This document shows, one piece after another, positions 32,541 through 43,571 of a stretch of DNA of 64,000 nucleotides (position 1 is the stretch's first letter; each line of letters starts with the position of its first letter). The stretch covers positions 1-64,000 of the forward strand of contig QANU01027238.1 of NCBI GenBank assembly GCA_003254905.1, given 5' to 3'. Origin of the DNA: Nissolia schottii. Lineage: Eukaryota; Streptophyta; Magnoliopsida; Fabales; Fabaceae. The notes under the pieces were generated by a model, which ran no database searches, was not told the origin of the DNA, and was given only the letters and a program-made list of their open reading frames with translations. Both the position numbers and the translations under genes were made by a program.

Positions 32541-34180
32541 CCACTACTCTGCAACATCTGTAATAGAAAATAATAGGGAGTGAGATAGCGTGAGAGAATA
32601 GAAAAAGAGCAAAGAGAAAAAAATAATTTTTTAATGGAAGAGTTTTATTTTTTAGTGTGTTGTATGTTTTTATTGTGCATTTAAGTCGTTCAAGTAACAT
32701 TCCTCCTACACAAAACCCTTCCCTATTCACTCGTTCACACAAATCGAAAGAGATTTTTTTAAAAAATTCACGACATGAACTAAACCAGTACAACAACAGG
32801 AGACCAAACCAAAATAATTTCCAGACCAAAGAGCAAAAGAAGCGAACAGGAATCAATCATGTTTGAACTTACAAATCAAAGCCAGAGAAGCAAACAAACC
32901 CAAAAATAAAATACATTAATAAGTAAATAGAAAAATAGAGTAGACAATTGTTGAATCATATGAGCTCATTCAGCAATGGTTGAGTAGCGGTGGTTCTAGA
33001 AGCTCCTACTTGATTGGGGAAGAGGCATGACAGCAGCTTGAGCAACAAAGATATTATGACAAGAGAAATGCTAACAAATACAGCAGCTTGAGCAACTTTT
33101 TTAATAAAAATTACACAAATATATTAATAATGGGTCTCACACACAAAAAAATAAATAATAATGTCACTTTTTTTACATTCTCTCTCTTCAACCCCCATTC
33201 TCCCCACTCACACATGCACTCCCCCCCTTCTTCCCATTCCCTTCAGTGCCCCCACTTTCTTTTAGTTTCTCTCACTTTTTCTCTCAAACTCCTCACTTGT
33301 TGCTTTCTCTTTTAAAACACTTCGTCAGAGAACATTGCAAAAGAAAGAGTGTTGGAGGTGCTTGCATTATTGTCAAAAAACAAGGATTTTGTGTCGTTCT
33401 TGTTTGTGAAAAGGAAGCTTGCATCTACAGACAATGTTCCTCCTTTTCAGATTGGCTGGTTATTCTTTATTATTTTTTATTTACATGTGTACTCTGGGTG
33501 GTAGTCAAGAACTAGACTTTTGGAAATTGACATACGCCATAACAATGATCAAAAGAACACAATGGTTTAAACCAGTTAATAAAAGCTATACATAACTAGG
33601 GAAACTTACATGATGGCGTTCTTTCACGGCCTTGACTTCGCAAATTTTTTACTTTGGTTATTTTTATTTTTTATTTTGTACAAATACGTTTTAATGTACA
33701 TATCTTTTAGACGATTAAAGATTAGATTCAATTCATCTCTCATGTTAAAAATTGTCATGTTTGATCATATTAAAAAAAAAGACATAAAAACTTTGGATAA
33801 AAGAAACCCTCTTAAAATTAGTAGGACATAATTCAATTTGTTTTACTCTTAACATGACCAAACATAATAATTTTTATCATAAAAGGATTTATTCCCTCAA
33901 AGATCCTTCTTTTTAATTATTGAAGTTAATATGTTAAATCTAATTCTGTAGCACAGTATAACAATGTTTTACCCTTGTATTAAATGGAATACTAGTGTCA
34001 CTTAATATAATAAACTTAACACATTGGTTCTGATGCAACTTGTTTGGTTAAAACAGTGAGTGAGAGCCCAAATTCAAAGAAGATTTGAACAGACTAAATA
34101 AGAAACTAAATAATAGGTCAGAAGCATACATTTTGACCATAAATTTTAAAGCAATGAGTCAAAATATGATGTCTAACCTG
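32541..34180. other. AT-rich spacer
   Basis: No supported gene. A pyrimidine-rich stretch lies at 33180-33310, with polypurine/polypyrimidine bias but no domain in any frame. Confidence 0.45.
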
Positions 34181-34199
34181 CTATTGTGATCACTCACTT

Positions 34200-35000
34200 A
34201 GTCCATTGATGTTGGTCTCCGTGAATTTTGAACTCTCTCTCCCAACAATTGCCATTAGAGCCGATGATTTAATCTAGGCTAAGTATTAAAGGAATGATGG
34301 TTGGTCGATGTAGTTGTGAAATTCTTTGTGTCGAAAGTATTCATTAACTAATGTGGGACTTTTAATTAATACTCACATTTGAAATGCAATAATCTCCTTC
34401 TCAAGTGCGAGGCCCAGGATGGTGTGCTCTCACCGCAATGAAAGCCTTTCTAACTGTTCAATGATGTTATCACAACTTGTAGGCTCTAATACCATTTGCA
34501 TCATAGCCCATGGTATCAGAGTCTGTGGTTTGTGTGGCTATTTCAACACTCGCATGTGAGTATTATTATGTGTTCAGTGATTCATGTTTTTCCACATTTA
34601 TCTTATTAACTTGCCTTAGTGGTGGCAGTTGGCCAAGATGTGATATTCGACCCACAATTATGGTTTCTCACTTATCTCATTGATTGATATAGATTTCCTT
34701 GGGTTTTGGGCTCTAATCCCAACATGTGGTATTAGAGCCAATAGTTTGGTGTAGCCAAGTATTTGAAGTTATCTTACAGTGGTTTAGTTTGCACCTAGGT
34801 TACCCAACTAGTTTGGCTATTTGTTCTCAGACGCATCACCATCCCTTGAGCTTTGGTCAAGAATGTGTCTAAATTTGCCACGAGTACTCAAAGCTTCTGC
34901 TGAGGGGAGCACACCATCTTGGGCATAACACTTTAGAGGTAGATGTTGTGGTTTCAAGTATGAGTATAAAATCATCCATTAATTGGTTAAGTTAAAACTA
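34200..35000 (+). mobile_element. Degenerate LTR retrotransposon remains
   Basis: Three initiator-tRNA-Met primer-binding-like motifs lie in 0.6 kb: TGCCATTAGAGCC near 34252, TGGTATCAGAGTC near 34512 and TGGTATTAGAGCC near 34725. Each of the outer two is preceded by a CCCAACA LTR-like 3' end. Shared phrases such as GGTTTGGTG-type and TCTAGGCTAAGTATT versus TAGCCAAGTATTTGAAG suggest two related LTR ends. No coding remains are seen here. Ends and family cannot be fixed. Confidence 0.45.
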
Positions 35001-35006
35001 AGAAAA

Positions 35007-35008
<2 letters not shown>

Positions 35009-35042
<34 letters not shown>
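35009..35042. repeat. (AT)n microsatellite
   Basis: An uninterrupted AT run of about 17 units. Confidence 0.95.
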
Positions 35043-35044
<2 letters not shown>

Positions 35045-35639
35045 ATATGGAAAGACTCATAAACTCAAATACTTTAAGATTTTGGGTTAAGATGTGCCGA
35101 CTCGTTTCGTGAGTTTTTACTTAGCTTGTTGTTTTACATTGTAAGAAAAAAGGGATTTACGATTACATGAGATAAGAAGACCGATAATACTTATTGGATG
35201 ACACATGATTTGAGGCAATTTGGAATTGCTGAGATAACTTGGGTTTGATGTTAAGAGCATGTGATACCCTGTACCTAAGAAACTCTTAAAAACTAAGACA
35301 AATATCCTTCAGTAGCTTGTGTTGCCCCAAAAGTCAAATCAGTTGGCTATTGAGTCATCAACACCAATGCAATGGTGCCTAGGGAGCATTATTGCATTAG
35401 GACACACAGAGTCCAACGCACTTGTGCCCATGTATCACAATTGCACTAGGTTGCAGATTAAATATACCATGAAACCCTAGTTCTCATTTATTCATGCATC
35501 CTTGTGCCTCCTATCACAAACCCTAGCAGAGCTTCAAGTCTCCTACTCCAAATTCTCTTCTCTTCAAGCTCTAGAATGCCTTTTTCCATCATTTTCTTCA
35601 CTGCAAACTTCAACATTGGTAGAAGTCCAACAACACATG

Positions 35640-36462
35640 CTTAATGGAGTCTAGGGTAGAGTCTGAAGCTAGGAAGAAGATTAAGAAGCACAGGTTCTAT
35701 TATGGGAACTTCAACACTGGTAGAGATTAGGGACAACACAATCAACAATGTGCATCATTAGGTCAGGCTGCTTTCTCAAAACTTACTTTGACGCGATTCG
35801 CCTTCTAGCAAAGTCAAAGATTTGGGAATTAGTAATTTGTTACACAAGCTTATGGGCAATCATCTTATGCTTTTCTGGAGTGTTAGACCACCAAAAAATG
35901 TCATCCAGGGTCGTGTCGCCTGGGTAAGTCAGGTTGTTATGCTTGTGGCCAACATGGTCATATCAGGAGGGATTGTCCCACACTTTAGCCCACATCCAGT
36001 CAAGGATCGGTGCATCAGAATACCCATGCACTGCCATTTTAGAGAGCTAGCCGTAGAAAGTCCATGGCACTGGCAGGTAGGGGTGCTAGGGGTAGTGGTC
36101 TAGGAAACAAAAGCTCAGGAGGTAGAGAATCATGTGACGAGGGAAAACCCCATTTTTTTGAACTTACACACTAGGATGCTCAGGTATCCAAAGTTGTAAA
36201 GATAGATATCATTTCAATTTGATATTTTGAAGAATTATCCTTGTTTGATCCAAGGTCCATTCATTCCTATGTGTCTATTTTCTTCGTCATCCATTTCAAG
36301 AGGCCGCCTTCAGCCCTGATTGCTCCTTTTCAAGTAGGTATACGCACAAGGGAGTGCCTAGTAGTTCAATCTATATATCATGCTTGTGAGATTCGAGTTA
36401 GTGGGACAAGATTTTGCGTTAGTTGTATTAGTATTATTAGTTATGTTGATCCAAACATTTAG
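35640..36462 (+). mobile_element. Ty3/gypsy gag-protease remnant
   Basis: A CCHC zinc knuckle ([14 protein letters not shown]) is encoded at 35935-35976. From 36241 there is a retroviral-type aspartic-protease-like segment (FDPRSIHSYVS), resembling the FDPGSTHSYVS of plant Ty3/gypsy pol. The order gag then protease is as expected. No reverse transcriptase or integrase follows. It is an old, broken fragment. Confidence 0.7.
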
Positions 36463-37400
36463 ATGCAGGATATCTGCATTTACTTTCCACAGTCATTATT
36501 AACTATTGTTTAATTATTAAGTTACTTATTGGTTGTAAATAGTTAATAAACTTTTTTCATAAGTATCATGTAGACATAATTTATTAATTATCTTTATATT
36601 GTCATAACTGAAATTAAAAATAGCGATTAGACTAGTAAGTGAGCTTTTATAGGTCTAGTAGTTCTATGTGCGGTCATGATGAATTTTGAGTCATGATAAA
36701 GAATCAAAGGCTATACCTTTCTCAATATTTCAAAATCTTCCTGACATCCCAATGTGACAAATGTGGAGTGCTTATGTGAATAAGTGGATACAAAAGGGAC
36801 CTAGGAAACATATAAATAACCCTAGTGTCCTCCATCATAGGCCTATGAGCTAAACCTACATTATGTTACTCACACCAATTAGTTTAGAGATGTTCACCCC
36901 GGCCTCCCCACAAAAAGATCACCTAATAATTGGGTTACTATTGTATCTCAATTGGATCATGAATCCACTCATTTTCATGAAAGCAAAAAAGCACAATTGA
37001 TCGTAGCCCACTTAAGATAACTTTAACAAAAATATCTTCGATTTATTGGCTTTCCCTCATCGCTTTTACCCAACAAGTTGTATCAAAACGGATGATAGTT
37101 TAGATTTGACTTGGTTGAGTATGGAAAGAATGGTGGTTGTTGGATCCATGTGTGGGAATGCCTTATGTTGGAAGTCTTCTTGACAATGTGAAAGTCCATG
37201 TAAGAATTGTGTCTCATATATATGATATATATCTCATATAAAATAGTTTAATAATTAGAAAATGTTATATCTCTTGGCTAATTCATGAAAGAGACATCAT
37301 TAATTAATAGTCATTTATGTAAAAATATGATTATATGAAGGAATAAAAATGACTATTGCGATGGGAATGATGGAAGCACCCTTTCACACTACACCTTAAT
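36463..37400. other. Spacer without supported features
   Basis: AT-rich, no gene. A weak primer-binding-like GTTGTATCAAAACG near 37078 may be a trace of another LTR element but is not enough to call one. Confidence 0.4.
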
Positions 37401-37407
37401 TGATATT

Positions 37408-37765
37408 TAGTAACATATATAAAATGTTACAAATGTTCCTAAATTGTTAAAAAAGAAAGAAAAAATGTTGCGAAATGCGTTGGAAATATTTTTGCAAATG
37501 TAGTACATACCCTATGTTGCTAATGAAATTTAGCAACACTTAACTATTGTTTTAGTAACATTTTAAAAAGTGTTTCAATAGATCTTTCAGGTAACATTTG
37601 AGAAATGTCGTAATTTTCTAGTAACATTTTGAATGGTTACAATATATATTTTTGGTAACATTTTAAAAATGCTGCAATTTTCTGGTAACAATTGAAAAAG
37701 GTTGCCATATATCCTTTTTTTTTTTGGTGGCATTTGAAAAGATGTTACCAATTTGTATGCCCAAA
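37408..37765. repeat. Array of palindromic GGTAACATTTTAAAAATGTTGC units
   Basis: Six to seven imperfect copies of a self-complementary motif, for example GTAACATTTTAAAAAGTG near 37551, GTAACATTTGAGAAATG near 37592, GTAACATTTTAAAAATGC near 37656 and GGTGGCATTTGAAAAGATG near 37728, roughly every 55-65 bp. The motif type is like the subterminal arrays of CACTA-like elements, but no terminus was located. Confidence 0.7.
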
Positions 37766-38569
37766 CTAAAGCTTTGTTTTGTTCCTTCGCAATTTCTGGG
37801 TAGTTTCAAGAATTGAATTACCACTTTTCACCAAATTACAAGTGACTTTTTTTGCATTATACTTGCACTTGCATCTAATATAATTTCTAGATAGAAACAC
37901 TAAAGTAAACTCTGAATCTCATTCAATAGTCACTGTCCAAAACAATGTTTCAAAAGTTATTTACAATATTCTATAGGCCCTACATTTTTACAGTTTAATT
38001 GAAACTTCAAACTCTAGAAAGCATGAAGAACTCCTTGCTCCCACTAATATCTACGACACAAGGGGGACAATTACATAAATGGGAGCCATAAGGATGATGA
38101 CAATAATAGTCTTCTGCTCCTTTGGGTTATTCCAATAGAAGAGATGGCTTTGACAATAGCTGCACATTAAAACGGGGTTTTTAGAGCAAGAATAAACAAA
38201 GAAACAAACTATGATGCGAAGAGGCAAACTAATTATGACCTAAAGCTGTATGCCTCCCTGATACGTATTAGGAATTTTACTGATCAATAGTTCACCATAA
38301 ATATTTTAGCATACAAATTATTCTTGGTCACTTCAAAGTTGACAATTGCACATTCCACAAACAGCTATAGATATAATGTCTAACTATAATTTTTCGTTCT
38401 AAAATCCCAAAGTTCTAACAATGGCGGCAATAGACATATAGGTGCGCACACACACTAGCACCAAATTTGCAAAGAAATTCCCTTTTTAATAGGAGGTGAT
38501 GGAAGCTACGTTTGGAATTTATATTGAAACAATTTGAGCAGCAAAGAAAGTCCTTAATCAATACGACGT
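37766..38569. other. Spacer without supported features
   Basis: Non-coding AT-rich sequence up to the Athila-like LTR. Nothing else recognised. Confidence 0.4.
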
Positions 38570-40510
38570 TGATGACTCTCCAATTAGAGTTATTTTTGCT
38601 AATTAATTCATGTAGTTTTTAAGTATTTTAGTTGCATAGTAGGTTGCATTTGCATGCATTCATATAGAATTTCACTTAAGTTAACCAACCATTTAGACAT
38701 GCTAGGTGGAAATAGGTGTTTATGGGTGTTTTTCAAATGTAAAATGTCTATGGGAGGAAGCTATGAAAGATTGGGAAGCTTAGGAGTCAAGAAAAGTTAA
38801 GAAAACATGAAGAAATAGCTCTAGATAGTGCTCTAGCGGTCCAAAAAGCACTCCAGTGCACATCAAAGGAGAAAGAATTATTGTTGAAGATTTAACACTA
38901 GTCACTCGAGTGAGCATAAGTGCCGCTCAAGTGACGGGCCTTCGTTGAGCAAAACAAAAAAAAAAAGATTTCTCAAACCCTTGATGCTCCTCTATAAATA
39001 GAACATAAAGACTCCTACTCTAAGGTATCAAGGAAACAAAATTGGGAGATGAGGTAACCCAAGGAGAGCTAGAAGAACACTAGAGACTCTGTTGATCTCC
39101 TGGATCAATAGGGAATTTGTTAATTATTATTCTCCCTATGTATCTCTTCTTCATTCTCTTTGTTTGCATTCTCTTTTAGCATGAACTAAACGTTTTCTAG
39201 TTAAGACATGGACAGAAACTCTCAGTCGTTTGTGTTGTAACATTTTATTCTATATCCAATTATATTTTATTGAATTAAAGTTTCTATTCTATTTTATTAA
39301 ACTATGTATATGCTTGATTACTATATAGGTAGTCATTATTCTCACAGGAGACTCGAGGGAGAAAGTGAGAGATAGGACTAGGCTTAGGAAATCATAAGTC
39401 GAGCCAGACGCCGAGATTGTTTACCATGACTTGTGTGGTCATTTGAGGGTCTGGTAGCTAGGACATTAAACCTTAGAATAGGTTTAGACCTCCTAAGAGA
39501 TTAGATGGGTCAATCTAAACTGAGGGTTATTTGTCCTCAAGAAAAGCTAGTAACCACTAACCCCGACCGTTAATTTTCAATAAACTTCATAATTGGGTAA
39601 GAGTAGTAATTAGCAACATATGCAAGAGAGTAGAAGTCAAGTGCCCTAACTCTTCTTCCCATCTAATTTCTTAAGACTAATTAAATCACATTTTCTTTTA
39701 TTTTTTTATTTTTCAGTTTTTATTTAATTATTACTATTAATCAAAAATCCCAAAAAGAACAACCCTAAATAACGAAGAGTTCCTATGTTGTAAAATAACG
39801 TAGTTACCTAGTCTCCGTCGGTATGACAACCCAAGTCTCAAAAGACACATTATGACTTGTTGTGACTAGTGCACTTGCTAGCATAAGCACGCATCAAGTT
39901 TTTGGCGATATTACTAAGGATTGGGTCTTATCATTATTATACAAATAGTAAGAAGACTTAGTTGTAATTATTTTCTTTAGGTTTTTTTTAGTTATTTTAA
40001 TTTTTTGATTTGTTATTATTTTTTATTTATTTTGTTTTCTTGTGACCTTCACAGATGCGTTTGTGTATCTCAGGTTGTTTGCGCAGGAACCGCGATGTCT
40101 TGCCATTCGACGGTGACATTGATCGCACCGAGTGAAGGCTATGCAAAGAGAGAAGGTTAAGTGAAGCTAAAGAATTCAAGGGGGACCAATACAAGGAAGA
40201 GTTCTACTTAGACCATGAACAACTAGAACCCCTGCCTCCCCTACGACAAATGGTTAGAGAATTCCAACACAGCCACGGAGGTGGTAGTGTCTCGGCTATC
40301 GTGACATCGCCCATCAACGCTGAGAATTTTGAACTCATCCATTCCTTTATCAAACTAGTTCAGGAGAATTTCCAATTCCACGGGATGTCCCACGAAGATG
40401 CTCAAGACTTCATTGATAGCTTCTTCCAAGAATGCGACAACCACAAGAGGAGAGATATGCACCTCGACACCATCATCCTCTTACTTTTTTCCCTGTATGA
40501 TATTCAGTGA
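38570..40510 (+). mobile_element. Athila-like Ty3/gypsy fragment: 5' LTR, leader and start of gag
   Basis: The LTR runs about 38570-39896 (TGATGACTCTCC...CACGCATCA). It is followed by TTTTTGGCGATATTACTAAG at 39899, a decayed form of the TTTTTGGCGCCGTTGCCGGG primer-binding region typical of Athila/Tat elements. A gag N-terminal part follows (PINAENFELIHSFIKLVQEN; FHGMSHEDAQDFIDSFFQEC), close to the Athila gag pattern INANNFELKPALI--VQ-N-F-G---EDP. The rest of the element, including pol and the 3' LTR, is absent. Old and broken. Confidence 0.78.
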
Positions 40511-40514
40511 GGCC

Positions 40515-41345
40515 AAGTGAAACACCCCTTGCCATTTACGCTATATTCATAAATATGGCTTATAGGGTTGCTGTCTGCTTTGGTTGGGATTACTTGTAGT
40601 CCCTATACTTTAGAAAATAATCTCTTTATGAAAGTATGGACTGATTTAAAACTCTTTTATACATATTCATGATTGGAAATAGGAGTCGCGCTTGAATGGA
40701 AATATATAGCAAACGATAAAGTCTTATGGCGTAAAGCTAGTCCTCTGAGGCATATATAATGTACCATAACAAGCAAACCATGATAAATTTCCATCACATA
40801 ATCGGTCTCATGCATTTAAGTCAATTAATAATTTACATAATACACTAAATTCCACAATTTTACACAGCATTTTACAAAAGGGCCTGAGTGGCGAAGCTAA
40901 AAATGGATGGAGTGCTATCCATTACGTCCGTACAAAAGGTTACCACCGGCTATGCTACTGCTCTGTCACGGTTCTTCCTCGAGGTCTTCGTCCGGGTCTT
41001 CTTCCCCTAAATCTAGCTCCATGGGGTCCTCCTCATTTGAATCCTCACTGGTGGATGCTGGAAAGGCCAGGACTGGAGAGTCGTCATCTTCCTCTACCTC
41101 TCGAGTGATCTCGGGAATCGAGGGCAGATCCTAGTGTGCTGTGAGGGTCCTGCCTCGGCGTCGTGGGTACAAGGGGCCAGACGACGTCTGAAGAAAGGGT
41201 TTACCCTCCTCCTCAGTCCTTGGCGATAAAAGTACGGCCGTGTGGGAGGTGCCAGGGAGTTCGGATCCACCTCAACGTCCTTCTCGTACGATGAACACTC
41301 CTCATCCTCGTCTATTGTTAACTCATTACAGAGCATCTGAGTTGT
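40515..41345 (-). mobile_element. Fragment related to the long-LTR family, minus orientation, with acidic-tail reading frame
   Basis: On the minus strand the 3' limit reads GGCAAGGGGTGTTTCA. Upstream of it are blocks similar to the 3' part of LTR copy A (GCGCGACTCCTATT; TTTAAATCAGTCCATACTTT). The minus strand also shows acidic coding-like sequence (ELTIDEDEECSSYEKDVEVD; SEDSNEEDPMELDLGEEDPD), here longer than the short acidic frames in the other LTR copies. I interpret it as a decayed TE fragment; a host gene relic is the alternative. Confidence 0.45.
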
Positions 41346-42625
41346 GACAACTTAATACTCTAAAATTTCTCTTTTTTTTAAGAGGTTATAAATAATTTGC
41401 ACAATTAATTAAGGTAACCATTTTAATACAATGTATTAAGGGTGCTGCAAAATCAAGTTTTTGCCATTACCTATGCATAATCAACTCTCGAATCCAAGCT
41501 CGAATTAGACCAGTTTTCTCTAAATAATGATTTTTCCAATTTTTTCTAATCTAAATAAAATTAGTGACGACTACATTGAATTAATTTTTCTTTTAATATT
41601 TCGTCATCTTCCCACCGCGATCACGATCGCGACATCCCAAAATTAAAGTCCTTACTAACTTGATTAACCTCTAATCACCAAATTAAACGCTAATTAACTA
41701 GTTAATAGTAACTAAAATACATAATTAACATACCTAATTAACAAAATAATCATTTCTCACCAATCATTTCTCACCTTTGTTTCAATTAATATTATTTATT
41801 TATTTATGCTCAATGCATTTGTGTTAGGATTTACAGACAATATTTTCTATTATTGACTTTAATTTATGTCCCACATCAGACAATCCGCAATAAAAAATTG
41901 GGGTGGAGTGAAACAAAAACTTTTGAAAATAGAAAATACATGAAATAAAAACAAAAACTTAATTGATCATTAGTGAGCAGTCATAATGAAAAACTGGGGT
42001 AAAGTGTAACTTTGCACATAATTTGGAGTAGAGTGAAATTTTAACAAATCTCAATGGCAAAAATAGATAAATAATATTTTAAACGAATGTGATGAATGAA
42101 TATTTTGTTAATTGGGTTTGTTAATTATGTATTTAAGTAGTGTTAGTTAGTTAATTAGTCTTTACTTAGGTGATTAGAGTTTAATTAGGTTATTTAGGGT
42201 TTAATTTGGGGGATATGAGGTCAATTCGGACTAATGACTAATTTGATGTAATTTGAATATCATAGGGACGACATTGACGTATTTCAAAAACGTCAGGGAC
42301 AAAATTGATGGATTTCGAAACTTTTAGGAACTAATTTGATGGATAAAGTGCCATGCAAGCATCCATGTGGCCATGACACGTGACATTTAACATGCCACAT
42401 CAGTGGTTATTAATATGATCGGTTGGAGAGTTAACGTCAGGAACTAACTTGACCGATACTTGCCAATATCAAGAATGAGTTTGAACGATTTGAAATTTTG
42501 AGATTGATTTGATCAATTTTGTCAACAATGATGACCAATTTGTAGGTTTACTCAAAATGACACCTAATTGTTTCGTGACTATTTATTTTATTTTATTCAA
42601 ATAAAATAATAAAGGACACGACCAA
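41346..42625. other. Non-coding spacer with old repeat character
   Basis: No gene. 42230-42560 contains recurring phrases (GGGACAAAATTGATGGATTT, GGAACTAATTTGATGGATAA, CAGGAACTAACTTGACCGAT), together with CATGCCACATCAGTGGTTA, of a kind I recall as dispersed plant repeats. No termini seen. Confidence 0.4.
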
Positions 42626-43571
42626 TGTAACACCCTAGCTAGCTACTTACGCTTAAGTCGTAAGTAATATTCACTAGTTTGTTACTTCTCAGATGAATTA
42701 CTTTTAAACTTACTTTTGAAAGTAAAATTAGTTACGAAAATATTGACCAATTTAAAAATTTTCTTTGTTTTACAAATTCGTAGTTATGAAAACGTGAATC
42801 GTACTCATGTCACGGCGAATCATACTAACGAAGGAAACTCATGCTTGAGGGAACATTACAAAGACCTGTTCAACATACATTCATATCATTCAGACATACA
42901 CACCAAGTGATCCAGGATTTTACATACTCCACAACTAAACATATTTACATCAAGTATAGTTACGCATGGGACCTGTAGTGTAGCTACCCTCACTGTCCCA
43001 TGCGGCAAAAGAAAATAACATGTATAAGAGCCTAATTCTAATGGATCATCTACTCACCAGGATATATAGTTGCATGCCCTGCGCGAGTTTCGAAACTTGG
43101 AGATGAGACTCCCCACTCTTGCTATTGTCGGAGTATGACTTTGCCATTGTGTCTACTCCCTGGGATCATAAGTAAGTGGATGAGAACTTGTGTCCTCAAT
43201 GGGAATCATGTAGGAATGATTCTTCTATTTCATTTACTCATAATCTCGCCGCTCGGGGGGTCTCTATATGTAAAATGAATAACTAAGGCTCCCTACTTGA
43301 TTTTAAATCCACACTAGTCCCCGGGAAGCTTTATCTATTTACTAGGTGACGAGGGGAAACTAATCTTGTATCACCTACTTTTATAACATCGTGCTTCCTA
43401 ATCTTAAACGCGTAAACATGTCGTGATGTTAGGTCAAGTATGCTCATACTTTACCAAAACTTGAAGGAAATACTCGTGATACCAAATCATGTTGTGTTTG
43501 CCCTGTGGCATAAACATATGTCACTCTCTGAACTTAAACTTTGAAATGTAACTCATGAATACCATGCATGT

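Noticed and set aside
32150-32583. Hydrophobic small proteins encoded by the TTGGTTTCTTTTT array
   Set aside because: Repeat spacing is not in codon register and the frames change; leucine/phenylalanine richness follows from T-rich DNA.
34990-35045. CRISPR-like or other regular prokaryotic array
   Set aside because: Simple AT microsatellite; the whole window is plant-like and no array with unique spacers of fixed size was found.
37060-37100. Primer-binding site GTTGTATCAAAACG as evidence for another LTR element
   Set aside because: Only a partial match, with no paired LTRs or coding remains nearby.
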